From: a virus | DNA: 21,698 bases | Strand: one strand, 5' to 3' | Virus record (IMG/VR): IMGVR_UViG_3300031931_000040 | Location: 1-21,698 of that record | Shown: positions 13,733-21,655 of the stretch, in pieces | How positions within the stretch are numbered: position 1 is the stretch's first letter | How the letters are laid out: every line of letters starts with the position of its first letter | Program-made: the position numbers and the translations under genes | The notes under the pieces: generated by a model | What the model was told of the DNA's origin: nothing | The model's input: the letters and a program-made list of their open reading frames with translations, nothing else | Databases searched by the model: none

Positions 13733-14661
13733 AGAAAGTCACATTACTTATCAGCGGTAACCTTGTACCGTTTTACTCGGCATCATTGAACTATTCTGTA
13801 GAGCAGCTTGCGCACACCTTCAGTGCAGACATTCCGCCGATGAGCATTACCTCACCTTTGCCTGTTGAATTTCGTTTAGATGATAAGCCAATTCTGATCG
13901 GGCAAATTGATGATACTGATTCAAGCACCGAAAGCAGCGCTCACAAACTAACAATCACTGGCCGCTCCAGAAGTGCCAACATGATTGATTCACGTATCAC
14001 TATGGATGCGCTCTATAACCAGAACGTAGCCAAGCTGCTGGCAAACATCGCGAAACCGTTCGGGCTGTCGGTACAAAGCTGGATAGGCGCCATGCCCCTG
14101 GTTGATGAGTTTCAAATTACGGCTGAATCACCCGTTGATAACATTGCTCAAATCATCCGTGAGCAGGGTTACATGCTGATTGAGCGCAATGGTGTTCTAA
14201 CTATTGAGCACACAGCTCACGCAGCCATACAAGGTATTGGCCTACAGGTGGGTAAAAACATCGAAAGCCTTGGTATTAAGCGTACCTTTAACAAGCAGTT
14301 CTACCACACAGAGGTTCAAGGTGCGTGGGATGATTCATACGCGGTCATCACCAACCCTAACGTGAATAAGCAAAGAGTCATGGTGATCATCTGTGACCAA
14401 TTACAAAACGCAAAGGCCTGTTTTTCTCGCGCCAGGTATGAACGTGACCTCGCCATAGCCGAAAGCCTCACCGCAACTAGCACGATTGCTGACGTGTTCC
14501 AAGAGCTTGCTATTGATGGATTAAACCGAGTGATACGAGTGATGGATGAGCAACAAGGTTTTAACGAAATGCTCGTAATTAAAGCTTTAAGCCTACGGGT
14601 ATCCGAAAGCTCAGCAAGTACATCGATTGAACTATTCAGACCATTTAAGGAGCAGAAGTAA
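13729..14661 (+). CDS. Baseplate hub protein, Mu gp44 (gpP)-like
   Basis: This 310-residue protein matches the Mu gp44/gpP hub family, structural relatives of T4 gp27 and P2 gpD. It begins with a strand-rich MKKVTLLISGNLVPFYSASL, followed by a barrel-like part with PVEFRLDDKPILIGQIDD and ITGRSRSANMIDSRI. The middle has AKLLANIAKPFGLSV and the C-terminal part a QEL-rich helix and strands. It would form the central hub that holds the spike. Both ends overlap neighbours (ATGA at the start, TAATG at the end), typical of this operon. Length is near that of the family. Confidence 0.88.
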   Translation: MKKVTLLISGNLVPFYSASLNYSVEQLAHTFSADIPPMSITSPLPVEFRLDDKPILIGQIDDTDSSTESSAHKLTITGRSRSANMIDSRITMDALYNQNVAKLLANIAKPFGLSVQSWIGAMPLVDEFQITAESPVDNIAQIIREQGYMLIERNGVLTIEHTAHAAIQGIGLQVGKNIESLGIKRTFNKQFYHTEVQGAWDDSYAVITNPNVNKQRVMVIICDQLQNAKACFSRARYERDLAIAESLTATSTIADVFQELAIDGLNRVIRVMDEQQGFNEMLVIKALSLRVSESSASTSIELFRPFKEQK

Positions 14662-15266
14662 TGCATCGCTCCATCGCGCAAAAGCAACAGCAACAACGGT
14701 TAATGGCGCGTATTAAGAATATTACCGGAACAGGAACCGTGACAGGCGCAACCACCGGAATGCTGCAAATCAAAACTGCCACAGGTCGTACGAACGACAA
14801 GATAAAGCGCGTCCACAACTACGGGTTTATGAGCCGCCCTTTAGTGGGCGCCAAAACCTACAACCTGTTTATTGGCGGGGTGACGGCTCGTGGTGTGACC
14901 GTGAATGTGGAAGACGAACGCCACCAAATTGAACTAGAGCCTGGTGAAGTGGCAGTGCTGGACGATAAAGGCAACCTCGTCCACTTCACCAATAACGGCA
15001 TCAAAATTAACTCAATGGCGAAGATTGAGGTCACATCAACGCAAGAAACCTCGGTGAAAGCACCATCAGTTTCAATAACAGCACCAAAGTCATCATTTTC
15101 AGGTGATGTAAGCATAGGCGGAAGTTTATCTGTGACGAAAAATATCAGCGCAGCCGGCGCTGTTGGTGGTAAATCAGGGACGTTTGGTGGGGTAAGTGTC
15201 GAGAAGCATACACACAACTACCAAGATGATGGTGCAGGCAAAGTAACACAAGGGCCCAATCAATGA
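14661..15266 (+). CDS. Baseplate spike protein, Mu gp45-like
   Basis: This 201-residue protein is the tail spike that pierces the outer membrane. The N-terminal OB-fold part contains GTGTVTGATTGMLQIKT and NYGFMSRPLVGA. A repetitive beta-helical part follows (IEVTSTQETSVKAPSVSITA, then GDVSIGGSLSVTKNI). Near the end, H183 and H185 in KHTHNYQDD form the HxH motif that binds an iron ion at the tip in P2 gpV and related spikes. The gene overlaps the hub gene before it and gp46 after it. It is close to Mu gp45 in length. The call is secure. Confidence 0.9.
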   Translation: MHRSIAQKQQQQRLMARIKNITGTGTVTGATTGMLQIKTATGRTNDKIKRVHNYGFMSRPLVGAKTYNLFIGGVTARGVTVNVEDERHQIELEPGEVAVLDDKGNLVHFTNNGIKINSMAKIEVTSTQETSVKAPSVSITAPKSSFSGDVSIGGSLSVTKNISAAGAVGGKSGTFGGVSVEKHTHNYQDDGAGKVTQGPNQ

Positions 15267-15649
15267 ACCGCTTTAACCTTAACGCCCTAACTTCCCCCAT
15301 TAGTTCAAAAGAGGGGATGACCCACGCCGTACAACAAAGTGTTCATAACTATGCTGAGTCTACTCAGAACGATAGAGCAAGAATGGACAGCGACGAGCGC
15401 GGCGGTACTTGGAGCAACGAACTACTGAACATTGTCGGCTCACGTGATTGGACACTTAAGCGCGATAAAGTCACAGCTCAAACCATCAGCTTAGCCAGGC
15501 GTTTTTATCAAGATGCCCTGCAATGGCTGATTGATGAAGGCTACGCCAAACGCATTGATGTCACCACATGGGAAGAAGCACCTAATGTCATGGGACGAAA
15601 CGTTATGATCACCTTAACCGATGGAACCAAGTTTGAGGTTGAGCTATGA
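15263..15649 (+). CDS. Baseplate protein, Mu gp46-like
   Basis: This 128-residue protein fits the phage GP46 family, related to gp25/gpW wedge proteins. Hallmarks are GTWSNELLNIVGSRDWTLKR near the middle and LARRFYQDALQWLIDEGYA, followed by a C-terminal strand (NVMITLTDGTKFEVEL). It overlaps the spike gene by four bases and the gp47 gene by four. It would form part of the inner baseplate wedge. Confidence 0.88.
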   Translation: MNRFNLNALTSPISSKEGMTHAVQQSVHNYAESTQNDRARMDSDERGGTWSNELLNIVGSRDWTLKRDKVTAQTISLARRFYQDALQWLIDEGYAKRIDVTTWEEAPNVMGRNVMITLTDGTKFEVEL

Positions 15650-16692
15650 GCACTCAACGCAGCCTGAAATACCTAATTGACCGAGCCAAAGCAACGCTCA
15701 TAGCGAAAACAGGTCAAAACAACCCTGCTATTGATGCCATCGCCAGTGCCATTGCAGGTGTTAGCTATGGGCAGTATGGCTATCAAGACCTGTTGTTTCG
15801 AGAGCTACACCCAGAAAGCTGTTCGGAGGCTTGGTTATACCTACATGCAACAAGGCATAAAGAGCCTCGCTTACAACCTCAGTTCGCTACGGGGCCAGTG
15901 AGCTTTTTCCAGACAGGGGCGGTCGTGACCATCCCCAAAGGTCGAGTACTGGTTGATGATGCCGGCAACGAATACAAAACCGTTCGTGAGCAAAATAGCG
16001 ACGAAGCGGTAGCGGTCATCGCGCTTAAAGCAGGTACGGATAGCAATCTACCCAACGGGGCAAAGCTTAAGCTGACAGAAGCACTCAACGGCGTAGCCCC
16101 AAACAACATTGTTAGCCTCGGCATTAGTGGCGGTAGTGGCATTGAAGAGCTTGAACACTGGCGAGGCCGCGTAGTTAATGCCTTCAATAAAAACCAAATG
16201 ATCGGTAAACGTGAAGACTATGAGTCATGGGCGATTTCTGCTCATGCTGATGTCGATTTTGCTTGGGCACTCGATAACACCCCAAAGCGCGGCATGGTTG
16301 AGGTTTATATAGGTGCAAGAAATAACAACCCTGCCGTCAGTGATGAAGTGATGAACCTGGTCCAGCAAGCATTTGAGACAAACCGACTTGCAGGTTGTCA
16401 CCCATTTGCTCATCAACCTCAGAAAATGCCGATTGATATTGAGATCCAGGGCATTGAAGACGAAAGCGTACGTGAAGATGTTATCACCGCACTGGAAGAC
16501 TTAATCAAAGGCAAGATGGGAGTGATCGATGAAGAGACGCAAAAACCGGAACCAATTACCCCAACGGACATCACTCTGGTGGTAGCAGAGATTACCAGTG
16601 GTTTTATTCTCAAAGCGCCACTTGATGAAGTGACCATTGAGAACAATCAAATTCACACAATAGGAGGCGTAACATGGACACCTCCGACTTAA
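15646..16692 (+). CDS. Baseplate wedge protein, Mu gp47-like (J family)
   Basis: This 348-residue protein matches the baseplate J/gp47 family. It has the typical N-terminal helix with ISAIASAIAGVSYGQYGYQD-like layout, the beta-rich centre FFQTGAVVTIPKGRVLVDDA and the LKAGTDSNLPNGAKL loop. Then comes GRVVNAFNKNQMIGKREDYE and WALDNTPKRGMVEVYI. The C-terminus ends on strands. In Mu and P2 it joins the hub to the fibre-bearing wedges. Four bases overlap the gene before and 19 bases overlap the next. Length is normal for the family. Confidence 0.92.
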   Translation: MSTQRSLKYLIDRAKATLIAKTGQNNPAIDAIASAIAGVSYGQYGYQDLLFRELHPESCSEAWLYLHATRHKEPRLQPQFATGPVSFFQTGAVVTIPKGRVLVDDAGNEYKTVREQNSDEAVAVIALKAGTDSNLPNGAKLKLTEALNGVAPNNIVSLGISGGSGIEELEHWRGRVVNAFNKNQMIGKREDYESWAISAHADVDFAWALDNTPKRGMVEVYIGARNNNPAVSDEVMNLVQQAFETNRLAGCHPFAHQPQKMPIDIEIQGIEDESVREDVITALEDLIKGKMGVIDEETQKPEPITPTDITLVVAEITSGFILKAPLDEVTIENNQIHTIGGVTWTPPT

Positions 16693-17225
16693 TCATTGAT
16701 TACAGCGAGAGCGACTTTGCTGACTCTATCCGTGCACTACTACCCAAAGGCGATTACTGGCAAGAGGTCGAAAACAAAGAGCTGACCAATCTGATTGAGG
16801 GCATGGCACAAGACTTCAAAACCACGCATGACGAAGTAGAGCTATCCCTACTTGCAGAGCTTAAAGATGATCTCTTTGGCTGGAAAATCAATGACTATCA
16901 AGACCTGCTGTTTGAAGTGACAGGAAAAGAAAGCGGCACGGTTTACGACGACGTAGCAACACCGAATCTCATTTATGTCTCGCTTAAGTCATCGTCACGC
17001 TCAAGCGCCGGGGATGCATGGAAAGCCTTTGAAGATAAGCGACTACCGCATACTGAGATTCAATGGCTCTACAACAACGAGACCACGCTTTACGTGCAAG
17101 CCGCTAACTACCAAGTCACGCGAAATATTCATCAATACGAAATATGCCCAACCATCGAGCACTTTACAGGGCTTGCAAATGCGCGGCATATCCGGACAAC
17201 ACATACACACGAGGTAACTCAATAA
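16674..17225 (+). CDS. Baseplate/tail protein, Mu gp48-like (DUF2313)
   Basis: This 183-residue protein fits the gp48/YmfQ-like family. It shows SIRALLPKGDYWQ near the N-terminus, a NLIEGMAQDFKTTHDEVELSL helix, the segment IYVSLKSSSRSSAGDAWKAF, and a C-terminal RNIHQYEICPTIEHFTGLAN with following basic tail. In P2 the corresponding gene I joins the fibre to the baseplate. The gene overlaps gp47 by 19 bases and ends at the first base of the fibre gene's ATG. Confidence 0.88.
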   Translation: MDTSDLIIDYSESDFADSIRALLPKGDYWQEVENKELTNLIEGMAQDFKTTHDEVELSLLAELKDDLFGWKINDYQDLLFEVTGKESGTVYDDVATPNLIYVSLKSSSRSSAGDAWKAFEDKRLPHTEIQWLYNNETTLYVQAANYQVTRNIHQYEICPTIEHFTGLANARHIRTTHTHEVTQ

Positions 17226-18040
17226 TGGCGCTAGTAATTACAGATGCAGGTCGAGCTGCATCCGTTCGTGCCGGTGATCTGGGTGTCGAGTTTAAAATAT
17301 CTCACATCAGTATCGGCACAGAAGGTTATACCCCAACCAAAGACCAAACCGAGCTACGCGCGGAAATCATCCGCAAGCCTGTGATTCGTGGCCGCATCAT
17401 TAAAACAGGCCATCTTCACTTTGAAGCCGACTTCGTTGGAAAGGAAGAGTTTGAAGGCAAAGAGATCGGTTACCACTTAGACGATGAAGCCCAAACTCTA
17501 TTTGGTGTGGACAGTGACGATGGCAAAGTGATGACTCTAAAGCGTGCTAACTCCATCGTAACTGAGGTGTTTGACCTAAACCTTTCAGCATCACGCATCG
17601 ACAATATTACTGTCGAAGTGGCAACGACTCCTTACGCAACTGAAGAGACACCTGGTATTGCTGAAGTAGCGACAGATGCAGAAGTGGCCGCAGGCGTTGA
17701 TGATGAGCGAATAGTAACAGCGAAGAAATTAAGCACGGCGTTGAGTAGAAATAGCGAGCCAAACGTCATAAAAACCCAACACGATGAACTAGCGCTCAAC
17801 AAGCTCAACATTTTTAAAGTGCTCAAGCCTATAAAACTGCCTACACCTGGTAGCGATTGCGTATGTCGCGTTCGCGTGGAGATACCTGTTTCTCCAGGGG
17901 GAGAAAAACTATCGTTTGATGCACCAGACGGTAAACAAATTACGATTCAATCAACAGGAGAGAAAGACACAACGGTGAACGTGGTGACATCTCATGTAGA
18001 GTATTTATTCATGTTTATTGACGGGGAGTGGTACGTATGA
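17225..18040 (+). CDS. Tail fibre protein
   Basis: The start at 17225 is set by overlap with the gp48 stop and by the conserved fibre beginning MALVITDAGRAASVRAG; the frame continues upstream inside gp48. Residues 1-140 match the tail-collar fibre N-terminal domain that anchors to the baseplate. Residues about 140-175 (YATEETPGIAEVATDAEVAA) resemble a Phage_fiber_2 repeat. The C-terminal 90 residues are beta-rich and probably trimerise. With 271 residues it is short for a fibre, so receptor binding may lie partly in the next gene. It overlaps that gene by four bases (ATGA). Confidence 0.9.
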   Translation: MALVITDAGRAASVRAGDLGVEFKISHISIGTEGYTPTKDQTELRAEIIRKPVIRGRIIKTGHLHFEADFVGKEEFEGKEIGYHLDDEAQTLFGVDSDDGKVMTLKRANSIVTEVFDLNLSASRIDNITVEVATTPYATEETPGIAEVATDAEVAAGVDDERIVTAKKLSTALSRNSEPNVIKTQHDELALNKLNIFKVLKPIKLPTPGSDCVCRVRVEIPVSPGGEKLSFDAPDGKQITIQSTGEKDTTVNVVTSHVEYLFMFIDGEWYV

Positions 18041-18486
18041 GCACAGACTTAAAAAATCCTGCGGCTTCAGGAATGAATTATAAAGTTGTTAATCAACCGT
18101 CAATCACCATGCCAGACAGTACAGAAGGCGGGAATTCTGGATGGGTATACGGTGCAATGTTCTTTTCTACCGCTAACGGTGCGGTTTTGAATATTAGTGC
18201 GCCAAGCGACCTACACTGTATCATTAACATGGCCTATTCGACCGGAAGCCCAAACACTGTCCATATTAGAAGACTCACAATAGATGGAGTTGACATTCTT
18301 TTGCCGCCAGATAGTGGCGGTGATACTGCATTTGTGTATCTGAATAAAAACAATGCTAGTTCGGAGTCATCAAATTCCTATCCATCCATTTTTGCACTGA
18401 TTGGAGTGCCCTTTAAAACCTTAACAATTGAGTTAGGCGGTAGCGGTGCTGCTCATATAGGTTGGTGTGACGTAGAGGTCCAGTAA
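18037..18486 (+). CDS. Probable receptor-binding or fibre-associated protein (149 aa)
   Basis: The ATG at 18037 overlaps the fibre stop codon; an in-frame GTG at 18028 is less likely. The product is Gly/Ser/Asn-rich and beta-rich, with GWVYGAMFFSTANGAVLNIS, TVHIRRLTIDGVDILLP and a C-terminal GWCDVEVQ. This looks like a compact beta-sandwich, as found in fibre tips. No family is recognised. Its position between fibre and chaperone suggests a distal fibre subunit or receptor-binding domain. Confidence 0.75.
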   Translation: MSTDLKNPAASGMNYKVVNQPSITMPDSTEGGNSGWVYGAMFFSTANGAVLNISAPSDLHCIINMAYSTGSPNTVHIRRLTIDGVDILLPPDSGGDTAFVYLNKNNASSESSNSYPSIFALIGVPFKTLTIELGGSGAAHIGWCDVEVQ

Positions 18487-18839
18487 TGCATAAACAAGTT
18501 AAATTCATCATCGATGGCAAAGAAGTGAATGTTCGCCCTCAGAACGGAGAACGCTACACTCAACAACTGTTTCTTAACGGTAAGCTCGTATGTGCTCTAA
18601 CTCAAACGGCTACAACACCAGAGCAGCGAGAGCAAACAAAAATTGATCAAGAAAAAGTATGGCGCAATCAAGAGCTCGATTACGTTGATGCGAAAAACTA
18701 CGGCGAAAGCTTCCCATATTTCGCAGAGGTTGAAGCTTACAAACAAGTACTGCGTGACTACCCATCGACACCAGACTTTCCGCATGGCGAACGTCCACAA
18801 CGTCCAGTTACAGATAGCGGAACTCCAATCATCATTTAA
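18486..18839 (+). CDS. Tail fibre assembly chaperone-like protein
   Basis: This protein of 117 residues has an N-terminal strand part (VKFIIDGKEVNVRPQNGERY), then a helix with VWRNQELDYVDAKNYGESF and the motif YKQVLRDYPSTPDFPHGERP. That motif resembles phage tail assembly chaperones, whose common core is an R-x-x-LL or ELDY helix followed by LRD-hP. It overlaps the previous gene by one base and ends 12 bases before a strong terminator. Such proteins help fibre trimers form and sometimes remain attached. Confidence 0.75.
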   Translation: MHKQVKFIIDGKEVNVRPQNGERYTQQLFLNGKLVCALTQTATTPEQREQTKIDQEKVWRNQELDYVDAKNYGESFPYFAEVEAYKQVLRDYPSTPDFPHGERPQRPVTDSGTPIII

Positions 18840-18850
18840 TACCAACATCA

Positions 18851-18875
18851 AAGCCCCACTCTGGGGCTTTTTTTT
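18851..18875 (+). terminator. Strong terminator of the baseplate-fibre operon
   Basis: AAGCCCCA at 18851-18858 pairs perfectly with TGGGGCTT at 18862-18869 across a 3-base loop, and eight T residues follow to 18875. It closes the operon that starts at 12525 and separates it from the lysis genes. Confidence 0.95.
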
Positions 18876-18983
18876 ACTCACACTTCTATATCCCACCACT
18901 AGAAATCCAACCACTACCCTTTAAAACTCAGCAATTTAGACTGGCTCATGGGGGCACTATTCACAAGCTACGAGAGAAATTAA

Positions 18984-19226
18984 ATGAACGAAACTGGAGC
19001 AAAACCGCTTGTCGTATCGCTGTTAGATGCCACCGGGATAAAGAAAGCCATCACCTCTATCTTATCCACCATGGTGAGTTTTGGTGTGAATGATATCGCG
19101 CAGTTAATAGCCGCGGCAGTAGGTATCATCACTGGCATTATGGCGATTAAACATTACGCCGTATCCATCAAGCTCAACAAAGCGAAGCTAGCTAAATTAA
19201 ACGCTCAAGAGGATGGCGCCGCATGA
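18984..19226 (+). CDS. Holin
   Basis: This 80-residue protein has a central hydrophobic stretch (IAQLIAAAVGIITGIMAIKH) that forms one membrane segment, with a moderately hydrophobic helix before it (ISTMVSFG-like) and a charged C-terminus (LNKAKLAKLNAQEDG). Small size, position before an endolysin and four-base overlap with it support a holin. With a SAR endolysin it would act as a pinholin or control the timing of depolarisation. A gap of about 110 bases separates it from the preceding terminator; a promoter should lie there, though none is clear. Confidence 0.8.
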   Translation: MNETGAKPLVVSLLDATGIKKAITSILSTMVSFGVNDIAQLIAAAVGIITGIMAIKHYAVSIKLNKAKLAKLNAQEDGAA

Positions 19227-19759
19227 CGATTAAAACAAGAGCGATTCAGGGTACGGTTTGCGCTGTCGCTTCCATACTTGCCATTGTCTTTAATATTGAC
19301 TCAGAACTGAGCGTGAGCGAAAACGGCTTGCGTCATATCGCTAATGAAGAAGGATGCCGGCTTAAAGCCTACCAATGCAGCGCCAATGTTTGGACTGTCG
19401 GGCTCGGGCATACCAAAGGTGTAACAGAACACACCAAGATTACTGAACGTCAAGCAGCAGAGAAGTTTGTTGAAAGCGTTGCTGCGGCTGAGAAGGTGGT
19501 TAAAAAGTACATCACTAAAACGCCAAAACAAGGCGAATACGACATGATGGTGAGCTTTGTTTATAACCTTGGGGCAGGCAATTTCAAAAGCTCGACTCTC
19601 CTTAAAAAGTTCAACCAGGGCGACAACATTGGAGCATGTAAACAATACCCTAGATGGATTTACGTAAATGGTAAGAACTGTCTCATTGTCGAAAGCAACT
19701 GTGGTGGCATTCCCAAACGCAGAAACAAAGAACAACACGTCTGTTTGAATGGGTGGTGA
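19223..19759 (+). CDS. SAR endolysin (GH24 lysozyme, P1 Lyz-like)
   Basis: This 178-residue muramidase cuts peptidoglycan. The triad is E43, C52, T58, fitting the E-8aa-(D/C)-5aa-T pattern of this family. Residues 8-25 (IQGTVCAVASILAIVFNI) form a weakly hydrophobic signal-arrest-release segment rather than a cleavable signal. C13 in that segment, C45 and C52 correspond closely to Cys13, Cys44 and Cys51 of P1 Lyz. There the catalytic Cys is held in a disulfide until release of the membrane segment swaps the bond. The same control is likely here. The gene overlaps holin and is followed directly by Rz. Confidence 0.92.
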   Translation: MTIKTRAIQGTVCAVASILAIVFNIDSELSVSENGLRHIANEEGCRLKAYQCSANVWTVGLGHTKGVTEHTKITERQAAEKFVESVAAAEKVVKKYITKTPKQGEYDMMVSFVYNLGAGNFKSSTLLKKFNQGDNIGACKQYPRWIYVNGKNCLIVESNCGGIPKRRNKEQHVCLNGW

Positions 19760-19761
19760 TC

Positions 19762-20268
19762 ATGTTAGCAAGCCACCTCACGTTAGTTAAAAACCTTGGC
19801 GTCGTTGCTGCTTTTACTGCTATCGCTTATCTCTCTTATGACTATGGCGTAACGACGACTTTAGCCAAAGCCCAACAAGAGCAGAATGCCCTGTTTGATA
19901 AGTATGAACAAAAGCAAGATGAAGCCTTTACCCTAGCTGTTATCCTTGCCAAGCAACAACCTGACATCCGAATTCAATATCGAACTATAGAGAAAAAGGT
20001 GATTGAGTATGCCCAAGAAAATACTAATAAGCAGTGCATTGCTAATGATGCTGACTGGCTGCACATCCGCGCCGAGTCCGTGCGAGCGCATAATAGAGCA
20101 ATCGGTATTCAGCAACCCGCCACCGTCACTGATGGTACCACCGCAACCACTCCATACCAGCGAGATGCAGAAGTCCTAGCCGAAGATGTAGCAAACATTC
20201 AGACATGTGCAGAAAATGCTCAACGCCTAAGAACATTACAGCGGTGGATTGCTGCGCAGCTGAAATGA
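19762..20268 (+). CDS. Rz-like inner-membrane spanin
   Basis: This protein of about 168 residues has an N-terminal membrane anchor (LVKNLGVVAAFTAIAYLSYD) followed by a long periplasmic helical part (AKAQQEQNALFDKYEQKQDE), typical of Rz i-spanins. A second frame nested in it encodes an Rz1 lipoprotein at 20009-20179. The ATG at 19762 is preferred to the upstream GTG at 19753. It lies three bases after the endolysin stop. With Rz1 it fuses inner and outer membranes as the last step of lysis. Confidence 0.88.
   Translation: MLASHLTLVKNLGVVAAFTAIAYLSYDYGVTTTLAKAQQEQNALFDKYEQKQDEAFTLAVILAKQQPDIRIQYRTIEKKVIEYAQENTNKQCIANDADWLHIRAESVRAHNRAIGIQQPATVTDGTTATTPYQRDAEVLAEDVANIQTCAENAQRLRTLQRWIAAQLK
20009..20179 (+). 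CDS. Rz1-like outer-membrane spanin, nested in Rz
   Basis: A 56-residue protein is encoded in a shifted frame inside Rz. It begins MPKKILISSALLMMLTGC, a lipoprotein signal with lipobox L-T-G-C and cleavage before C18. The mature part is proline-rich (SNPPPSLMVPPQPLH), as is typical of Rz1 proteins. The residue after the lipid Cys is Thr, consistent with outer-membrane targeting. The placement entirely within the Rz 3' half and in another frame is the classical Rz/Rz1 layout. No strong ribosome-binding site is visible, but coupled initiation is usual. Confidence 0.85.
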   Translation: MPKKILISSALLMMLTGCTSAPSPCERIIEQSVFSNPPPSLMVPPQPLHTSEMQKS

Positions 20269-20686
20269 AAATACATTGAGTTACGAGCAGTATGGCATCT
20301 TTGATACTTGAACCAAATCTTCTTAGATTAATCACTTAAATTAGAAAATGCGGACAATTTTGGGTATCAGAAAGTCGCGTAGGTAAGCGTCCAGTATTGT
20401 TGATATAGCTCGCAATTTATTTATTGAGCTTACCCCCTGAGTCAAGAGGAGGCCAAAATTCTTGGTTATTATTGGCAGTAAACGGCGTCTCATTTCTTTC
20501 TATATAAATTGTGAATTGGAGTCAGATTCAGCTCCTTTTTTTAAGCATTAAGTATTTTAAAGCCTATAAATTGAGCTACTCATCAACATTATGAATCAAT
20601 GCACTGTTAATCATATTGCGCTACGGGCCTTTAATATGAGTTAATGACCAATTAGTATACAATGTGCATAAAGGAATGGTTGTAAT
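20269..20686. other. AT-rich intergenic region between lysis genes and lipoprotein gene
   Basis: No gene longer than about 30 codons could be supported in these 418 bases. A weak terminator lies at 20518-20542 (GGAGT at 20518-20522 with GCTCC at 20531-20535, then seven T residues). A strong-looking ribosome-binding site, AGAGGAGG at 20445-20452, precedes a TTG at 20462 that opens a 29-codon frame through the terminator; I do not call it a gene. TATACAAT at 20656-20663 may be part of the promoter for the lipoprotein gene. Confidence 0.6.
20518..20542 (+). terminator. Weak terminator candidate after the lysis region
   Basis: GGAGT at 20518-20522 and GCTCC at 20531-20535 form a short stem with one wobble pair, followed by seven T residues at 20536-20542. 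The short stem makes it a weak candidate, but the T-run and its place after the lysis genes support it. Confidence 0.5.
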
Positions 20687-21655
20687 ATGAGACAATATGG
20701 ACCGCTAGTTACAGTGTTAGTAGCTACCCTTTCATTATCTGGTTGCCAATCTACTATTGATGATGTAGCAAATAACATTACAAATACACTTCAAGACATT
20801 GGAAACCTAGGTGAAGAACGAGCTAAGCCAGCAGACTATGCAGTGTGGCATGAATCAGGAGATCAGTATTTTTACCAAGTTAGGATTTCAGCAAAGGTAC
20901 CCCTCAAAGAATTTAGGGAACGAGTCCATTATGCCCTATCTCATGAGTCCGGGGCTGCATCCGAAGTTGAGTTTTATTCAACCATCGCTGATTTTGACAA
21001 AAATAGCCTTAACTTCTTTGACCGAAGTAATGCTTTTAACACGTTTATCAGCTCAAAAGAGTTAGGTGAAGGCAAAGTTATTTCTTATGAAGCGCCTTGG
21101 CTTGATATGAGATTTACCACTAAAGGTGACTATCACGTATTCACTATCGCTCCAAGAGAGACCAAGAATCGAGAGGGCAATAAGGGGCACTTTGAGCGAG
21201 GGTTATATTTTAACAACGGCACTAAGGTCGAAAACTTTCAATTTGATTTTGATAAATTTAGAAAACAAGTTAACTCAAAACTAAAAGAGCTGGAAGGAAT
21301 AGCCATCTCAATTCCCGCGACAACACGTTATAATGGCAGCACCACATTATCTAACGATGATGTCACCGCTTTTGCAAATATACAGCGCCTCCACAATTCT
21401 ACATATTTGAGCTCAAATAAGAAAAATGATTCAGAGAAGTCTGGTTTCTTTAGAACAAATGAAGGTGACGTTTTATTCCACTTCTCCCTGTACCCGTACA
21501 AAGGAGTGTCTAAGGTTCAGTATGATTTCTCACTGCCTTCCATTCAAACGTACTACAGCTTCCGAAATGGAAAGTCCACACCTTATAAGGACGATCTAGA
21601 TAAAAACTACAATAAGGTCATCTTGAAGAGTGCGCTATCGTCATTTAATGACTAA
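20687..21655 (+). CDS. Lipoprotein of unknown function, probable moron
   Basis: This 322-residue protein has a lipoprotein signal, MRQYGPLVTVLVATLSLSGC, with lipobox L-S-G-C and Cys at residue 20 followed by Gln, so it is likely to sit in the outer membrane. The mature part is soluble and beta-rich, with no catalytic motif I recognise. AAGGAA at 20671-20676 lies ten bases before the ATG. The gene is AT-rich, separated from the lysis genes by over 400 bases, and probably has its own promoter. That layout fits a lysogeny-expressed cargo gene. Possible roles include surface change or exclusion of other phages, inferred only from its predicted location. Confidence 0.85.
   Translation: MRQYGPLVTVLVATLSLSGCQSTIDDVANNITNTLQDIGNLGEERAKPADYAVWHESGDQYFYQVRISAKVPLKEFRERVHYALSHESGAASEVEFYSTIADFDKNSLNFFDRSNAFNTFISSKELGEGKVISYEAPWLDMRFTTKGDYHVFTIAPRETKNREGNKGHFERGLYFNNGTKVENFQFDFDKFRKQVNSKLKELEGIAISIPATTRYNGSTTLSNDDVTAFANIQRLHNSTYLSSNKKNDSEKSGFFRTNEGDVLFHFSLYPYKGVSKVQYDFSLPSIQTYYSFRNGKSTPYKDDLDKNYNKVILKSALSSFND

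Noticed and set aside
14858-15217. Minus-strand frame within the spike gene
   Set aside because: The plus-strand spike gene has clear domain and HxH evidence; the antisense frame is a by-product of its codon use.
12525-18839. Whole element as an R-type tailocin
   Set aside because: The PrtR/PrtN-like control and fibre genes suggested it, but sheath, tube and tape-measure genes are absent, and an integrase and replication initiator are present.
20462-20551. A 29-codon frame from TTG after a strong AGAGGAGG site
   Set aside because: It runs through the terminator candidate at 20518-20542, uses a rare start, and is too short to support; the purine-rich site may be coincidental.
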